DNA from: Marinospirillum sp.
GTDB lineage: Bacteria; Pseudomonadota; Gammaproteobacteria; Pseudomonadales; Halomonadaceae
Assembly: GCA_007119985.1 (NCBI GenBank)
Contig: SKOQ01000107.1
Coordinates: forward strand, 1 to 23,531
Direction of reading: 5' to 3'
DNA: 23,531 nucleotides
This document shows, piece after piece, positions 16,101 through 23,408 of the stretch. The translations under genes were made by a program, and so were the position numbers. The notes beneath the pieces were generated by a model that was given only the letters and a program-made list of their open reading frames with translations, was not told the origin of the DNA and did not search any database. Position 1 is the stretch's first letter. The number at the start of each line of letters is the position of its first letter.

Positions 16101-16836
16101 GGACCCACGCCACCGTCTGCTGAGTTCCAAGTACAACCCGGCCCGTACTCATACTGCTGAAGGCACCGTGGGTATTGGTGGCATGTATATGTGCATCTAC
16201 GGCATGGACTCCCCTGGGGGTTATCAGCTGGTGGGGCGCACCCTGCCGATCTGGAACACCTGGCTGAAAAATCGCCAATTTGCGCCTGATGCCCCCTGGC
16301 TGTTGCGCTTCTTTGATCAGGTGTGTTTTTACCCAGTCACCGAGGAAGAGCTGGATGTCCTGCGGGAAGATTTCCGCCACGGACGTTTTCAGTGCCGCAT
16401 TGAGCAGGAAGTATTTGATGTCGCACAGTACCTGCAATTCCTCGAAGTTCAGGCTGACAGCATCAGTGCTTTCCAGAGCCGTCAGCAGCAGGCTTTCAGT
16501 GAGGAAATCAGCCGCTGGAGTGCCGAGGATATCGCACCTCCGGCCATCACTCAGGCAGAAATACCGAATACAGGTGCAGGGTTGGATGCCAGCCAAACCC
16601 CAGTGACGGCGGAAATTGCCGGTAACGTCTGGAAGCTGCTGGTCGAACCCGGCACTGAAGTGGCCGCCGGTGACACCCTGCTGGTGCTTGAAGCTATGAA
16701 GATGGAAGTCGAGATCAAAGCGCCTATCGCTGGTCGTGTGGAGGGTTTTCATTGCTCACCCGGTCAGCCCGTCCGAGCGGGTGAGCTGCTGGCTATCTTG
16801 GCGCCCCATCACATCGCTGAGGAGCAGGTGGCATGA
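13132..16836 (+). CDS. uca: Urea carboxylase (biotin- and ATP-dependent)
   Basis: The enzyme carboxylates urea to allophanate using bicarbonate, ATP and covalently bound biotin. The 1234-residue product has biotin carboxylase at about 8-450 (glycine-rich ATP loop near 164-172, HQKVVEE, EVNTRLQVEHP at 295-305). The carboxyltransferase region is made of KipA-like (about 465-775) and KipI-like (about 825-1045) domains. A C-terminal biotinyl domain carries EAMKMEVE, with Lys1190 as the biotin site. Asn709 in GAVNFTGD occupies the position that, as I recall, is Asp in guanidine carboxylases, favouring urea as substrate. The ATG at 13132 has AGGAGA at 13119-13124 and overlaps the atzF stop; the frame is open further upstream to at least 13051. 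The stop overlaps the regulator start (ATGA). Confidence 0.95.
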   Translation: MNATSHRYFSTVLIANRGEIACRAIRTLKRLGIRSVAVYAEDDRNAIHVREADVAVSLAGHRADETYLDMDKILAAAHNTGAEAIYPGYGFLSESAEFAERCDIEGITFIGPTASQIRDFGLKHRARALAEAAGVPLTPGSDLLQSLDQALEEAERISYPVMLKSTAGGGGIGMTRCNTADELREAYDRVVRLGQQYFNDGSVFLEHCIDHARHVEVQLLGDGLGEVVALGERDCSLQRRHQKVVEETPAPHLPAATRKALIEAAESLGRSVNYRSAGTVEFIYDAAKDAFYFLEVNTRLQVEHPVTECVTGLDLIEQMLAVAAGQADLTPLRNIIPQGAAMEVRVYAENPLKNFQPSPGSLSEVILPDDLPGIRVDGCVENGSEVSSGFDPMIAKIIAYGEDRAEALSRLRAALAATRFYGIPTNLEYLRAVLADQDFAAGQVSTRALDHFSYTSRSVEVLMPGTYTSVQDLPGRLGYWDIGVPPSGPMDDKAFALANRLVGNPADAAGIEATLIGPTLKFNIDTVIAVTGACESATLDDQPLQGWQAVTVKAGQVLNLGQAKSGCRAYLAIRGGLDVPVYLGSRSTFALGQFGGFCGRTLRAGDLLELLPETTDLTAPAQAPAALVPAYGQQWQIGVLVGPHGAPDFFTQASFETFFATDWEVHYNANRLGVRLVGPVLEWARTDGGEAGLHPSNVHDCEYAIGAVNFTGDSPVILMKDGPSLGGFVCPVTIARAELWKVGQVKPGDTIRFVPMTFDAAVALEQAWDQAIHTLQPLPSALRALPPLDANLIAEKTDAATFNASAAAASPCVLATLPATDERPQVVYRQAGDGYILMEYGENLLDLTTRIRVHLLMQALKDRALPGVLELAPGVRSLQIRYDGQQLHQQQLLALLTQLEATLVDPSTVKLPTRVLHLPMAFEDSATLDAVQRYRETVRDQAPWLPNNVDFISRINGVSREQVQDTLYSARYLVLGLGDVYLGAPCAVPLDPRHRLLSSKYNPARTHTAEGTVGIGGMYMCIYGMDSPGGYQLVGRTLPIWNTWLKNRQFAPDAPWLLRFFDQVCFYPVTEEELDVLREDFRHGRFQCRIEQEVFDVAQYLQFLEVQADSISAFQSRQQQAFSEEISRWSAEDIAPPAITQAEIPNTGAGLDASQTPVTAEIAGNVWKLLVEPGTEVAAGDTLLVLEAMKMEVEIKAPIAGRVEGFHCSPGQPVRAGELLAILAPHHIAEEQVA

Positions 16837-17546
16837 GTCCAGCCAACTTCCTCAATAAGCATCCTAAGCCGGCCAGGCGTGAAAGCCTAGCGGAGCGGAT
16901 TTATGGCCAGATCAAGGCGATGATTTTCAACTTTCAATTGCTGCCAGGTGACTTCTTTAGCGAGGCCGAAATCGCTGAGCGTTTTGAAGCCAGCCGAACA
17001 CCCGTGCGTGAAGCCCTCTACCGTTTGCGGCGCGAACACTATGTCGATGTGCATTTTCGCAGTGGCTGGCAGGTTAAGCCCTTTGATTTCAAAGTGTTTG
17101 AAGAACTTTACGATGTTCGCATTCTGCTTGAAAAAGCGGCGATTGAGCGCTTGTGTCAGCTCACCAGTCGGCCGGCTCAATTGCAAGCGCTGCGCGATTT
17201 CTGGCTGGTTCCAGAAGCCCATTGGCTCACCGATATTCGTCTCAGCGAGCGAGATCGAGAGTTTCATTCTGATCTTGTGGCAGCAGCAGGCAATCAGCAG
17301 ATGGCTCAGGTGCATCGGGATATCAGCGAGCGGATTCATATTATTCGCCGTCTGGATTTCACCAAGGACTATCGCATTAGTGCCACCTATCAAGAACACG
17401 CTGCCATTTTGGAAGCCATCGAGCAGCGTCGTACCGATCATGCCCAACGGTTGATGACGAGTCATATCTCAGTCAGCCGGGATGAAGTCAGAAAAATAAC
17501 AATACATATGTTGCAGGAAGCCAGAGCGAGGCATCAGGAAGCCTAA
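16833..17546 (+). CDS. GntR/FCD-family transcriptional regulator of the urea cluster
   Basis: The 237-residue product is a FadR-subfamily GntR regulator. Residues about 17-83 are the winged helix-turn-helix, with the recognition helix segment SRTPVREAL at 54-62. Residues about 88-225 form an all-helical FCD ligand-binding domain. Asp141, His145 (DREFH), His189 (QEH) and His211 (TSH) are at the usual metal-ligand positions, so it probably binds a small organic acid or amide through a metal. The ATG overlaps the urea carboxylase stop (ATGA) and follows GAGGAG at 16819-16824. Its location between catabolic and transport genes, plus the palindrome at 11279-11290, suggests it controls the whole cluster. 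The effector (urea, allophanate or another nitrogen signal) and the sign of regulation are not visible from sequence. Confidence 0.88.
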   Translation: MSPANFLNKHPKPARRESLAERIYGQIKAMIFNFQLLPGDFFSEAEIAERFEASRTPVREALYRLRREHYVDVHFRSGWQVKPFDFKVFEELYDVRILLEKAAIERLCQLTSRPAQLQALRDFWLVPEAHWLTDIRLSERDREFHSDLVAAAGNQQMAQVHRDISERIHIIRRLDFTKDYRISATYQEHAAILEAIEQRRTDHAQRLMTSHISVSRDEVRKITIHMLQEARARHQEA

Positions 17547-17582
17547 ATCCATTCTTTACCTTCAAGACCAGCAGACAAGATC

Positions 17583-17598
17583 GCAGCCCACAGGCTGC
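17583..17598 (+). other. Small G+C stem-loop upstream of urtA
   Basis: GCAGCC (17583-17588) and GGCTGC (17593-17598) form a perfect 6-bp stem with a CACA tetraloop in the 84-base gap before the urtA ATG. No U-tract follows, so it is not an obvious terminator. It could stabilise the urtA messenger. I saw no convincing separate promoter in this gap, so urtA is probably transcribed with the upstream genes. Confidence 0.4.
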
Positions 17599-17630
17599 AA
17601 CGAACTGAATCTAGTGAAACGGAGTTGTCG

Positions 17631-18965
17631 ATGAAAAAGATCATGCATCAAGTCAAAAAAGTCGCCCAGGTCACTTCTTTGAGTGCGCTCGTAGGTTTCA
17701 CCAGCCTGAGCGCCTTGGCTCAGGACCCCATCCGCGTTGGTGTACTGCATTCACTGAGCGGCACGATGGCCATCAGCGAATCGGTACTGCGCGATACGAT
17801 CGAAATGCTGATAGAACAGCAAAATGCACAAGGCGGTGTTCTGGGTCGTCCACTGGAAGCCGTGGTGGTGGACCCTGCCTCTAACTGGCCGTTATTTGCC
17901 GAGCGTGCCCGTGAGCTCCTCGCGCAGCATCAGGTGGATGTCGTTTTTGGCAACTGGACCTCTGTTTCGCGCAAAGCGGTTCTGCCCGTTTTTGAAGAGC
18001 TCAATGGCTTGCTCTTTTATCCAGTGCAATATGAGGGTGAAGAATCCTCACGCAATGTGTTTTATACCGGCGCGGCACCTAATCAACAGGCAATTCCAGC
18101 TGTGGATTATTTAATCAATGAATTGGGTATCGAGCGCTTTGCTTTGCTGGGAACAGATTATGTTTATCCACGCACGACCAACCGTATTCTGGAAGCCTAC
18201 TTGAAGGATGTGCACGGTGTGGCCGCAAGCGACATCCTGGTCAACTACACCCCTTTTGGTCATTCCGACTGGCAGAACATTGTGTCGCAAGTGCGGCGTT
18301 TTGGTACGGCAGGGCAGCGCACGGCAGTGATCTCGACGATTAATGGCGATGCCAATGTGCCCTTCTATCGTGAACTGGCGAACCAAGGTATCGATGCTGG
18401 CGATCTGCCCGTCATTGCCTTCTCTGTCGGCGAGCAGGAGCTTTCTGGCCTCGATACAGGTCCGCTGGTGGGGCATCTGGCCGCCTGGAACTACTTTATG
18501 AGCGTGGATACTGAAGAAAACCATGCCTTTATTGAGGCTTGGCAGGCTTATAAGGGCGATGCCAATGCCGTCACCAATGATCCTATGGAAGCTCACTATA
18601 TCGGCTTCAACATGTGGGTCGAGGCAGTCAATCGTGCGGGGACCACAGATGTTGATGCTGTACGCGATGCGATTTATGGCGTTGTCGTTCCTAACCTGAC
18701 CGGCAGCTATGCCGTGATGCTGCCCAATCACCACATCACAAAACCTGTGCTGATTGGCGAAATTCAATCCGATGGTCAGTTTGAAGTGGTCTGGCAAACA
18801 CCAGGGACAGTCTCTGGCGATGCCTGGTCGAACTTCCTGCCTGGTTCTCGTGATCTGGTCTCTGATTGGCGCGTGCCAATGAGCTGCGGCAACTACAACG
18901 TGCGCACAGGGCGCTGTGGTGGCAGTACAGCTGCCGCCGATGCGCGCTCTGCACTTGGCGAGTAA
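17631..18965 (+). CDS. urtA: Urea ABC transporter substrate-binding protein UrtA
   Basis: UrtA is the periplasmic binding protein that captures urea and delivers it to UrtBC. The 444-residue precursor has a Sec signal peptide (MKKIMHQVKK basic region, hydrophobic core, cleavage after SALA at residue 30). The mature protein opens with PIRVGVLHSLSGTMAISE, the hallmark of the amide/urea branch of the LivJ-like Peripla_BP family. Other family segments include NWTSVSRKAVLPVFE, GLLFYPVQYEG, LLGTDYVYPRTTN and NDPMEAHYIGFNMW. The ATG at 17631 follows GGAG at 17621-17624; a TTG at 17625 is less likely. It lies 84 bases after the regulator and is followed by an intercistronic stem-loop before urtB, typical where the binding protein is made in excess. 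Small and short-chain amides are possible alternative ligands. Confidence 0.96.
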   Translation: MKKIMHQVKKVAQVTSLSALVGFTSLSALAQDPIRVGVLHSLSGTMAISESVLRDTIEMLIEQQNAQGGVLGRPLEAVVVDPASNWPLFAERARELLAQHQVDVVFGNWTSVSRKAVLPVFEELNGLLFYPVQYEGEESSRNVFYTGAAPNQQAIPAVDYLINELGIERFALLGTDYVYPRTTNRILEAYLKDVHGVAASDILVNYTPFGHSDWQNIVSQVRRFGTAGQRTAVISTINGDANVPFYRELANQGIDAGDLPVIAFSVGEQELSGLDTGPLVGHLAAWNYFMSVDTEENHAFIEAWQAYKGDANAVTNDPMEAHYIGFNMWVEAVNRAGTTDVDAVRDAIYGVVVPNLTGSYAVMLPNHHITKPVLIGEIQSDGQFEVVWQTPGTVSGDAWSNFLPGSRDLVSDWRVPMSCGNYNVRTGRCGGSTAAADARSALGE

Positions 18966-18986
18966 CACCTAGCGCGTAAAAGGAAG

Positions 18987-19016
18987 CGCCATGGTGCCTT
19001 GCTGGTGTCCATGGCG
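18987..19016 (+). other. Intercistronic stem-loop between urtA and urtB
   Basis: CGCCATGG (18987-18994) pairs with CCATGGCG (19009-19016), and the inner TGCC/GGTG bases can extend the stem with wobble pairs around a small loop. There is no U-tract, so it is more likely a stabilising or 3'-end-protecting structure that raises urtA expression over the membrane genes, or a partial attenuator. It occupies the middle of the 81-base urtA-urtB gap. Confidence 0.6.
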
Positions 19017-19046
19017 TATCAGTGACCTGAACCCAAGGTGTGATCT

Positions 19047-20636
19047 ATGCCCCAGTTATTCATCTTTGTTGTGCTGCTCAGCTGGCTGCCTTTTGGTCTG
19101 GCTCAGGCGGCTCCCGAACCTGATCCACGTCAGGCACTGCTTGAGGCACTGGATACCCGCTCTTTTGTTGAAAAAGGCCAGGCTATTCAGCGCATTATCG
19201 ATAGTGAGCAGCCTCAGGCACGCCTCTGGCTCTCTGCCTTGTTAGAAGGCCATCTGCAACGCCTTCACGATGGGCGCTTTGTGGTGATTGAGGGCACAAG
19301 TGGTCGCGACGCATTGATCATGGATGCCTTGAGTCAAGAAGCCTTGGGTCGAGTGACGCGCCGAGATCTGAACCGGATCAGCATCAACAATACGCTGCGC
19401 AACCAGCTGCGCAGTGCTCTGGCTTTAATGGATCTCGATGCGGATGACATCAGTCTGCGCCGTGCAGCAGCAGAGCGCTTGATTGGTGAGGTCGATGTTC
19501 ATCTGGCACAGCGATTGCCTGATGTTCTGATCACTGAAACGGATTCCCGAGTTGGGCAGCGTTTGGCGTTGGCCCTGGCGATTTATCAAGTTGAGCAGGG
19601 TGATATCCGCGCAGTGGATGGGCTGGCAGGCAGTTTACATAGTCGTGCCCGTGTGGCCTTGAACCGAGCCCAGCAGAGTGAAGATGCGCTTTTAGCTGAG
19701 GCTGCCCGTCAGGCGCTGCTGGGTATTGAACAAAAGCTCAAACTGAATCGTATTGCTGAGACGCTGTATTTTGGTGTCTCGATGGGCAGTGTGTTGCTGT
19801 TGGCCGCGATAGGTCTGGCGATTACCTTTGGCGTGATGGGGGTGATCAACATGGCACATGGCGAGTTGATCATGCTGGGCGCCTATACCACTTGGGCGAT
19901 GCAACAGCTGTTGCCGGATCAACCTGGCCTGGCACTGCTGTTATCGATTCCAGCTGGCTTTATGGTTGCCGGACTCACCGGCATTGCCATCGAACGCGGT
20001 GTGATCCAGTTCTTGAAGGGGCGTCCGCTGGAAACCCTGCTGGCCACCTTTGGTGTGAGCCTGATTTTGCAGCAGCTAGTGCGTACGGTGATTTCTCCTC
20101 TGAACCGTACCGTGGTGACACCGGAATGGATGAGCGGCTCGATTATGGTCAATGATGCGCTGTCATTGACACTGAATCGCCTTTATATCATGGCTTTTGC
20201 GCTGCTGGTGTTTGCTGCTCTGATCTATATCCTGCGCCGCACTCGATTGGGATTAGAAGTGCGCGCCGTCACCCAGAACCGCAACATGGCACGCTCTATG
20301 GGCATTCGTGCCACCCGTGTCGATATGCTCACCTTCGGTCTGGGCTCTGGCGTCGCTGGACTGGCCGGTGTCGCCCTGTCACAACTGACCAATGTCGGCC
20401 CCAACCTGGGGCAAGCCTATATTATCGATTCTTTTATGGTGGTGGTGTTTGGCGGTGTGGGCAACCTGTGGGGCACCTTGATTGCAGGCCTCTCCTTAGG
20501 TGTGATTAACCAGCTGCTCGAGCCTTGGGCTGGTGCGGTACTGGCCAAAATCCTCGTACTGATTTTTATCATCCTGTTTATTCAGAAACGCCCACGCGGA
20601 TTATTTCCGCAAAAGGGTCGTGCCGCCGGAGACTAG
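19047..20636 (+). CDS. urtB: Urea ABC transporter permease UrtB
   Basis: UrtB is one of two inner-membrane permease subunits (LivH-like) of the urea importer. The 529-residue protein starts with a signal sequence (MPQLFIFVVLLSWLPFGLAQA). This is followed by a long helical, probably periplasmic, N-terminal domain (about 25-235) that is characteristic of UrtB rather than of ordinary LivH. Residues about 240-525 are the membrane domain, opening with the segment SVLLLAAIGLAITFGVMGVI and NMAHGELIMLGAY, a strongly conserved permease motif. A later FGGVGNLWGTLIAGLSLG matches the C-terminal family motif. The ATG at 19047 has AAGG at 19035-19038. It ends three bases before urtC, so the two permeases are translated together. 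Confidence 0.95.
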   Translation: MPQLFIFVVLLSWLPFGLAQAAPEPDPRQALLEALDTRSFVEKGQAIQRIIDSEQPQARLWLSALLEGHLQRLHDGRFVVIEGTSGRDALIMDALSQEALGRVTRRDLNRISINNTLRNQLRSALALMDLDADDISLRRAAAERLIGEVDVHLAQRLPDVLITETDSRVGQRLALALAIYQVEQGDIRAVDGLAGSLHSRARVALNRAQQSEDALLAEAARQALLGIEQKLKLNRIAETLYFGVSMGSVLLLAAIGLAITFGVMGVINMAHGELIMLGAYTTWAMQQLLPDQPGLALLLSIPAGFMVAGLTGIAIERGVIQFLKGRPLETLLATFGVSLILQQLVRTVISPLNRTVVTPEWMSGSIMVNDALSLTLNRLYIMAFALLVFAALIYILRRTRLGLEVRAVTQNRNMARSMGIRATRVDMLTFGLGSGVAGLAGVALSQLTNVGPNLGQAYIIDSFMVVVFGGVGNLWGTLIAGLSLGVINQLLEPWAGAVLAKILVLIFIILFIQKRPRGLFPQKGRAAGD

Positions 20637-20639
20637 CTT

Positions 20640-21782
20640 ATGTGGCTCACACAACCGCTGTATGAACGTTCAACACGCCTGTTTCTGGGTGTGCTGCTGG
20701 TGGCGATGAGTCTGGTCACCCTGCTGCATCTTGTCGTCCCAGCTGGGCATCCACTGCATGTGTCTGCCTATACCGTGAATTTGCTGGGTAAATACCTGAG
20801 TTATGCCTTGCTGGCCGTCGCGGTGGATCTCGTTTGGGGCTATCTGGGGATTCTCAGCCTTGGGCATGGTGCCTTTTTTGCGCTGGGGGGCTATGCCATG
20901 GGCATGTATCTGATGCGCCAGATCGGTGAACGCGGGGTCTATGGCCACCCAGAGCTGCCAGATTTTATGGTGTTCCTGAACTGGGATGTGCTGCCCTGGT
21001 ATTGGCTAGGCTTTGATTCCTTCTGGTTTGCGGCCTTGATGGTGCTGCTGGTACCTGGGCTGTTGGCCTTTGTGTTTGGCTATCTGGCTTTTCGCTCACG
21101 GGTGACGGGTGTTTATCTGTCGATTATGACTCAAGCGCTGACCTTTGCGCTGATGCTGGCCTTCTTCCGCAATGAAATGGGCTTTGGTGGCAATAATGGT
21201 CTGACCGATTTTCGGGATCTTCTTGGATGGGATCTTCGTACTGATAGCATGCGTTTGGTGTTATTTCTGGTCACTGGCGTGGCGCTGGCGCTGGGTTATC
21301 TGCTGTGTCGCGCGATTGTTACCAGCAAGCTAGGGCGGGTGTGTATTGCAAGCCGTGATGCAGAGGCACGCACCCGCTTTTTGGGCTATCGCGTTGAGCG
21401 GGTACAGCTCTCGGTGTTTGTGGTTTCCGCCATGCTGGCCGGTGTGGCCGGTGCTCTTTATGTGCCGCAAGTCGGCATTATCAACCCTGGTGAGTTCTCA
21501 CCGCTGTTTTCGATTGAAATTGTGATCTGGGTGGCGTTGGGTGGACGGGCGACCCTCTACGGTGCGGTGATCGGCGCGCTGCTGGTCAACTATGCCAAAA
21601 GCTGGTTCACCGGCGTCATGCCCGATGCTTGGCTCTTCGCGCTAGGGGCGTTGTTTGTTGTGGTGACGGTCTTTTTGCCGCAGGGCATCGCCGGTTTGCT
21701 CCATCGTCTCCACTGGGTACGTCAGCCTTCGCAGCCAACCCGAGCGGTAGACACCTCACTTCAACAGGAGCAGTCAATATGA
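20640..21782 (+). CDS. urtC: Urea ABC transporter permease UrtC
   Basis: UrtC is the second inner-membrane permease (LivM-like) and pairs with UrtB to form the urea path. The 380-residue product is highly hydrophobic with about eight to ten membrane segments. It contains the family motifs LVWGYLGILSLGHGAFFALGGYAMGMYLM near residue 65-90, a GNNGLTDF loop, and WVALGGRATLYGAVIGALLVNY near 300. Length is normal for UrtC (about 350-390). The ATG at 20640 follows GGAGA at 20628-20632, and the TGA stop overlaps the urtD ATG by four bases (ATGA). Confidence 0.95.
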   Translation: MWLTQPLYERSTRLFLGVLLVAMSLVTLLHLVVPAGHPLHVSAYTVNLLGKYLSYALLAVAVDLVWGYLGILSLGHGAFFALGGYAMGMYLMRQIGERGVYGHPELPDFMVFLNWDVLPWYWLGFDSFWFAALMVLLVPGLLAFVFGYLAFRSRVTGVYLSIMTQALTFALMLAFFRNEMGFGGNNGLTDFRDLLGWDLRTDSMRLVLFLVTGVALALGYLLCRAIVTSKLGRVCIASRDAEARTRFLGYRVERVQLSVFVVSAMLAGVAGALYVPQVGIINPGEFSPLFSIEIVIWVALGGRATLYGAVIGALLVNYAKSWFTGVMPDAWLFALGALFVVVTVFLPQGIAGLLHRLHWVRQPSQPTRAVDTSLQQEQSI

Positions 21783-22603
21783 GTTTGCTGAGACAATTGG
21801 CCGATCGCGAGCGTGTCTTTGATTTTATGTTGCCACGCCCCTCTCCAGTGGATGTCAGCCACGGTCCTATCTTGTATCTCGAAGATGTCAGTGTCAGCTT
21901 TGATGGCTTCCGGGCCATCAACAAATTGAACCTGACGATTGATGACGGTGAGCTGCGCTGCATTATCGGCCCGAATGGCGCAGGCAAAACCACCATGATG
22001 GATATCATCACCGGCAAGACCCGACCGGATGAAGGCTCGGTCTGGTTTGGCAGTCGTCATAATCTCCTGCAAATGAGCGAGCCAGAAATCGCTAGCCTTG
22101 GCGTTGGGCGCAAGTTTCAAAAGCCCACCGTGTTTGAAGCGCTGACCGTGTTTCACAATTTGGAGCTGGCGCGAGCCACTGATAAAGGCTTGTTGCCAAC
22201 CTTGACTGAACGTCTTAACGGAACAATACGCGCAGCGATCGAAGAGGTGTTGGCGTTGACTGGCTTGCTTGAGCAGCAGCATCAGCTTGCTGGCATCCTC
22301 TCGCATGGTCAAAAACAATGGCTAGAAATCGGCATGCTGCTGATGCAGAAACCGCGCCTGCTGCTGGTGGATGAGCCGGTGGCCGGTATGACTGAACAAG
22401 AAATGGAGCGCACTGCCGAGCTGTTGATCGGTCTGGCAGGCCAGCAATCGGTGGTCGTGGTGGAGCATGATATGGGCTTTGTCCGCTCGATTGCCCGCAA
22501 GGTGACGGTTTTGCACCAGGGCAGTGTTCTGGCCGAAGGCAGTATGGATCAGGTGTCGTCTGATCCGCGTGTGATTGAAGTTTACCTTGGAGAAGAAGCC
22601 TGA
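21779..22603 (+). CDS. urtD: Urea ABC transporter ATP-binding protein UrtD
   Basis: UrtD is one of two cytoplasmic ATPases (LivG-like) of the urea importer. The 274-residue protein has Walker A GPNGAGKTT at 64-72, the UrtD-type signature LSHGQKQWLEIG from 174, Walker B LLLVDEP with Asp198 and catalytic Glu199, and an EHDMGFVR switch-region histidine. The variant LSHGQ in place of LSGGQ is usual for UrtD. The frame is open from 21629 inside urtC, but the ATG at 21779 is chosen. It has AGGAG at 21766-21770, gives MSLLRQLADRERVFDFM and overlaps the urtC stop as ATGA. The longer reading would add about 50 residues that resemble nothing in the family. Confidence 0.95.
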   Translation: MSLLRQLADRERVFDFMLPRPSPVDVSHGPILYLEDVSVSFDGFRAINKLNLTIDDGELRCIIGPNGAGKTTMMDIITGKTRPDEGSVWFGSRHNLLQMSEPEIASLGVGRKFQKPTVFEALTVFHNLELARATDKGLLPTLTERLNGTIRAAIEEVLALTGLLEQQHQLAGILSHGQKQWLEIGMLLMQKPRLLLVDEPVAGMTEQEMERTAELLIGLAGQQSVVVVEHDMGFVRSIARKVTVLHQGSVLAEGSMDQVSSDPRVIEVYLGEEA

Positions 22604-23301
22604 TGCTCACGATCAATGCACTCAACCAGTATTACGGCCAGAGCCACACCCTGCGCAACCTGTCACTGACCGTTCCCAAAGGCCAGTGCACCTGTGTGAT
22701 GGGGCGCAATGGTGTGGGCAAAACCACCCTGATGAAAAGCATCATGGGTGAAGTGATGATCCGTGATGGCAACATTCAGTACGATGATGGCATCGACCTG
22801 ACCCGCAAACGCCTGGAAGATCGCTCACGCTTGGGGATTGGATTTGTGCCTCAGGGCCGCCAGATCTTTCCGCTATTAACGGTGGAAGAAAACCTGCGCA
22901 CCGGATTGGCTGCACGCGGCGATGGCCTGAAGAAGATCCCTGAAAAAATCTACGAGCTCTTTCCGGTACTCAAGGACATGCGCCACCGCCGTGGTGGTGA
23001 TCTCTCCGGTGGTCAGCAACAGCAACTGGCCATCGGTCGTGCCTTGGTGCTGGAACCGCGCCTGCTGATCCTCGACGAACCCGGTGAAGGCATCCAACCC
23101 AACATCGTGCAACAGATCGGCGAAGTCATCCGCAAGCTGATTAGTGAAGAACAACTCACCGTCCTGCTGGTGGAACAGAAACTCCCCTTCGCCCGGAAAT
23201 TTGCAGACCGCTTTGTCATCATGGACCGCGGCCAGAACCTAGCAGAGGGGGAAATCGCAGCGCTGAGTGATGGCTTGATCAAACAGCATTTGACGGTGTG
23301 A
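22603..23301 (+). CDS. urtE: Urea ABC transporter ATP-binding protein UrtE
   Basis: UrtE is the second ATPase (LivF-like) of the urea importer. The 232-residue product has Walker A GRNGVGKTT at 34-42, the signature LSGGQQQQLAIGRAL from 134, and Walker B LLILDEP with Asp158 and Glu159. GEGIQPNIV, typical of UrtE, follows directly. The C-terminus has the LLVEQKLPFARKFADRF segment of the LivF group. The ATG overlaps the urtD stop by one base (TGATG) and has GGAGAAG about eight bases upstream, so urtC, urtD and urtE are tightly coupled. It closes the cluster. No obvious terminator follows in the next 100 bases, which hold only a 10-bp palindrome TGACTAGTCA at 23347-23356. Confidence 0.96.
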   Translation: MLTINALNQYYGQSHTLRNLSLTVPKGQCTCVMGRNGVGKTTLMKSIMGEVMIRDGNIQYDDGIDLTRKRLEDRSRLGIGFVPQGRQIFPLLTVEENLRTGLAARGDGLKKIPEKIYELFPVLKDMRHRRGGDLSGGQQQQLAIGRALVLEPRLLILDEPGEGIQPNIVQQIGEVIRKLISEEQLTVLLVEQKLPFARKFADRFVIMDRGQNLAEGEIAALSDGLIKQHLTV

Positions 23302-23408
23302 GGCTAAGCGATGCGAGGTGGTGTAGAGGCTGAGATAGATCTGCACTGACTAGTCAAAGCTGCAATGGCCGTTTACACTCGCAAGCTTTCTCTGCATTGA
23401 TCATCCTT

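Noticed and set aside
16060..16752. 230-codon open frame antisense to urea carboxylase
   Set aside because: Composition artefact opposite a strongly conserved gene; no ribosome binding site or domain seen.
11312..16836. Possible horizontal acquisition of the catabolic genes based on higher G+C
   Set aside because: Hand-counted lines vary from about 50% to 70% and overlap with neighbouring genes, and no mobile element or att-like repeat flanks the region.
17515..17544. Direct repeat CAGGAAGCC near the end of the regulator gene
   Set aside because: It encodes a repeated QEA in the protein tail and is explained by coding sequence.
18111..18968. 285-codon open frame antisense to urtA
   Set aside because: It lies wholly inside a well-identified gene, lacks recognisable domains, and looks like a codon-bias shadow.
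21629..21778. Longer UrtD with about 50 extra N-terminal residues
   Set aside because: The extra part overlaps urtC in another frame, is unlike the family, and the ATG at 21779 has a good ribosome binding site.
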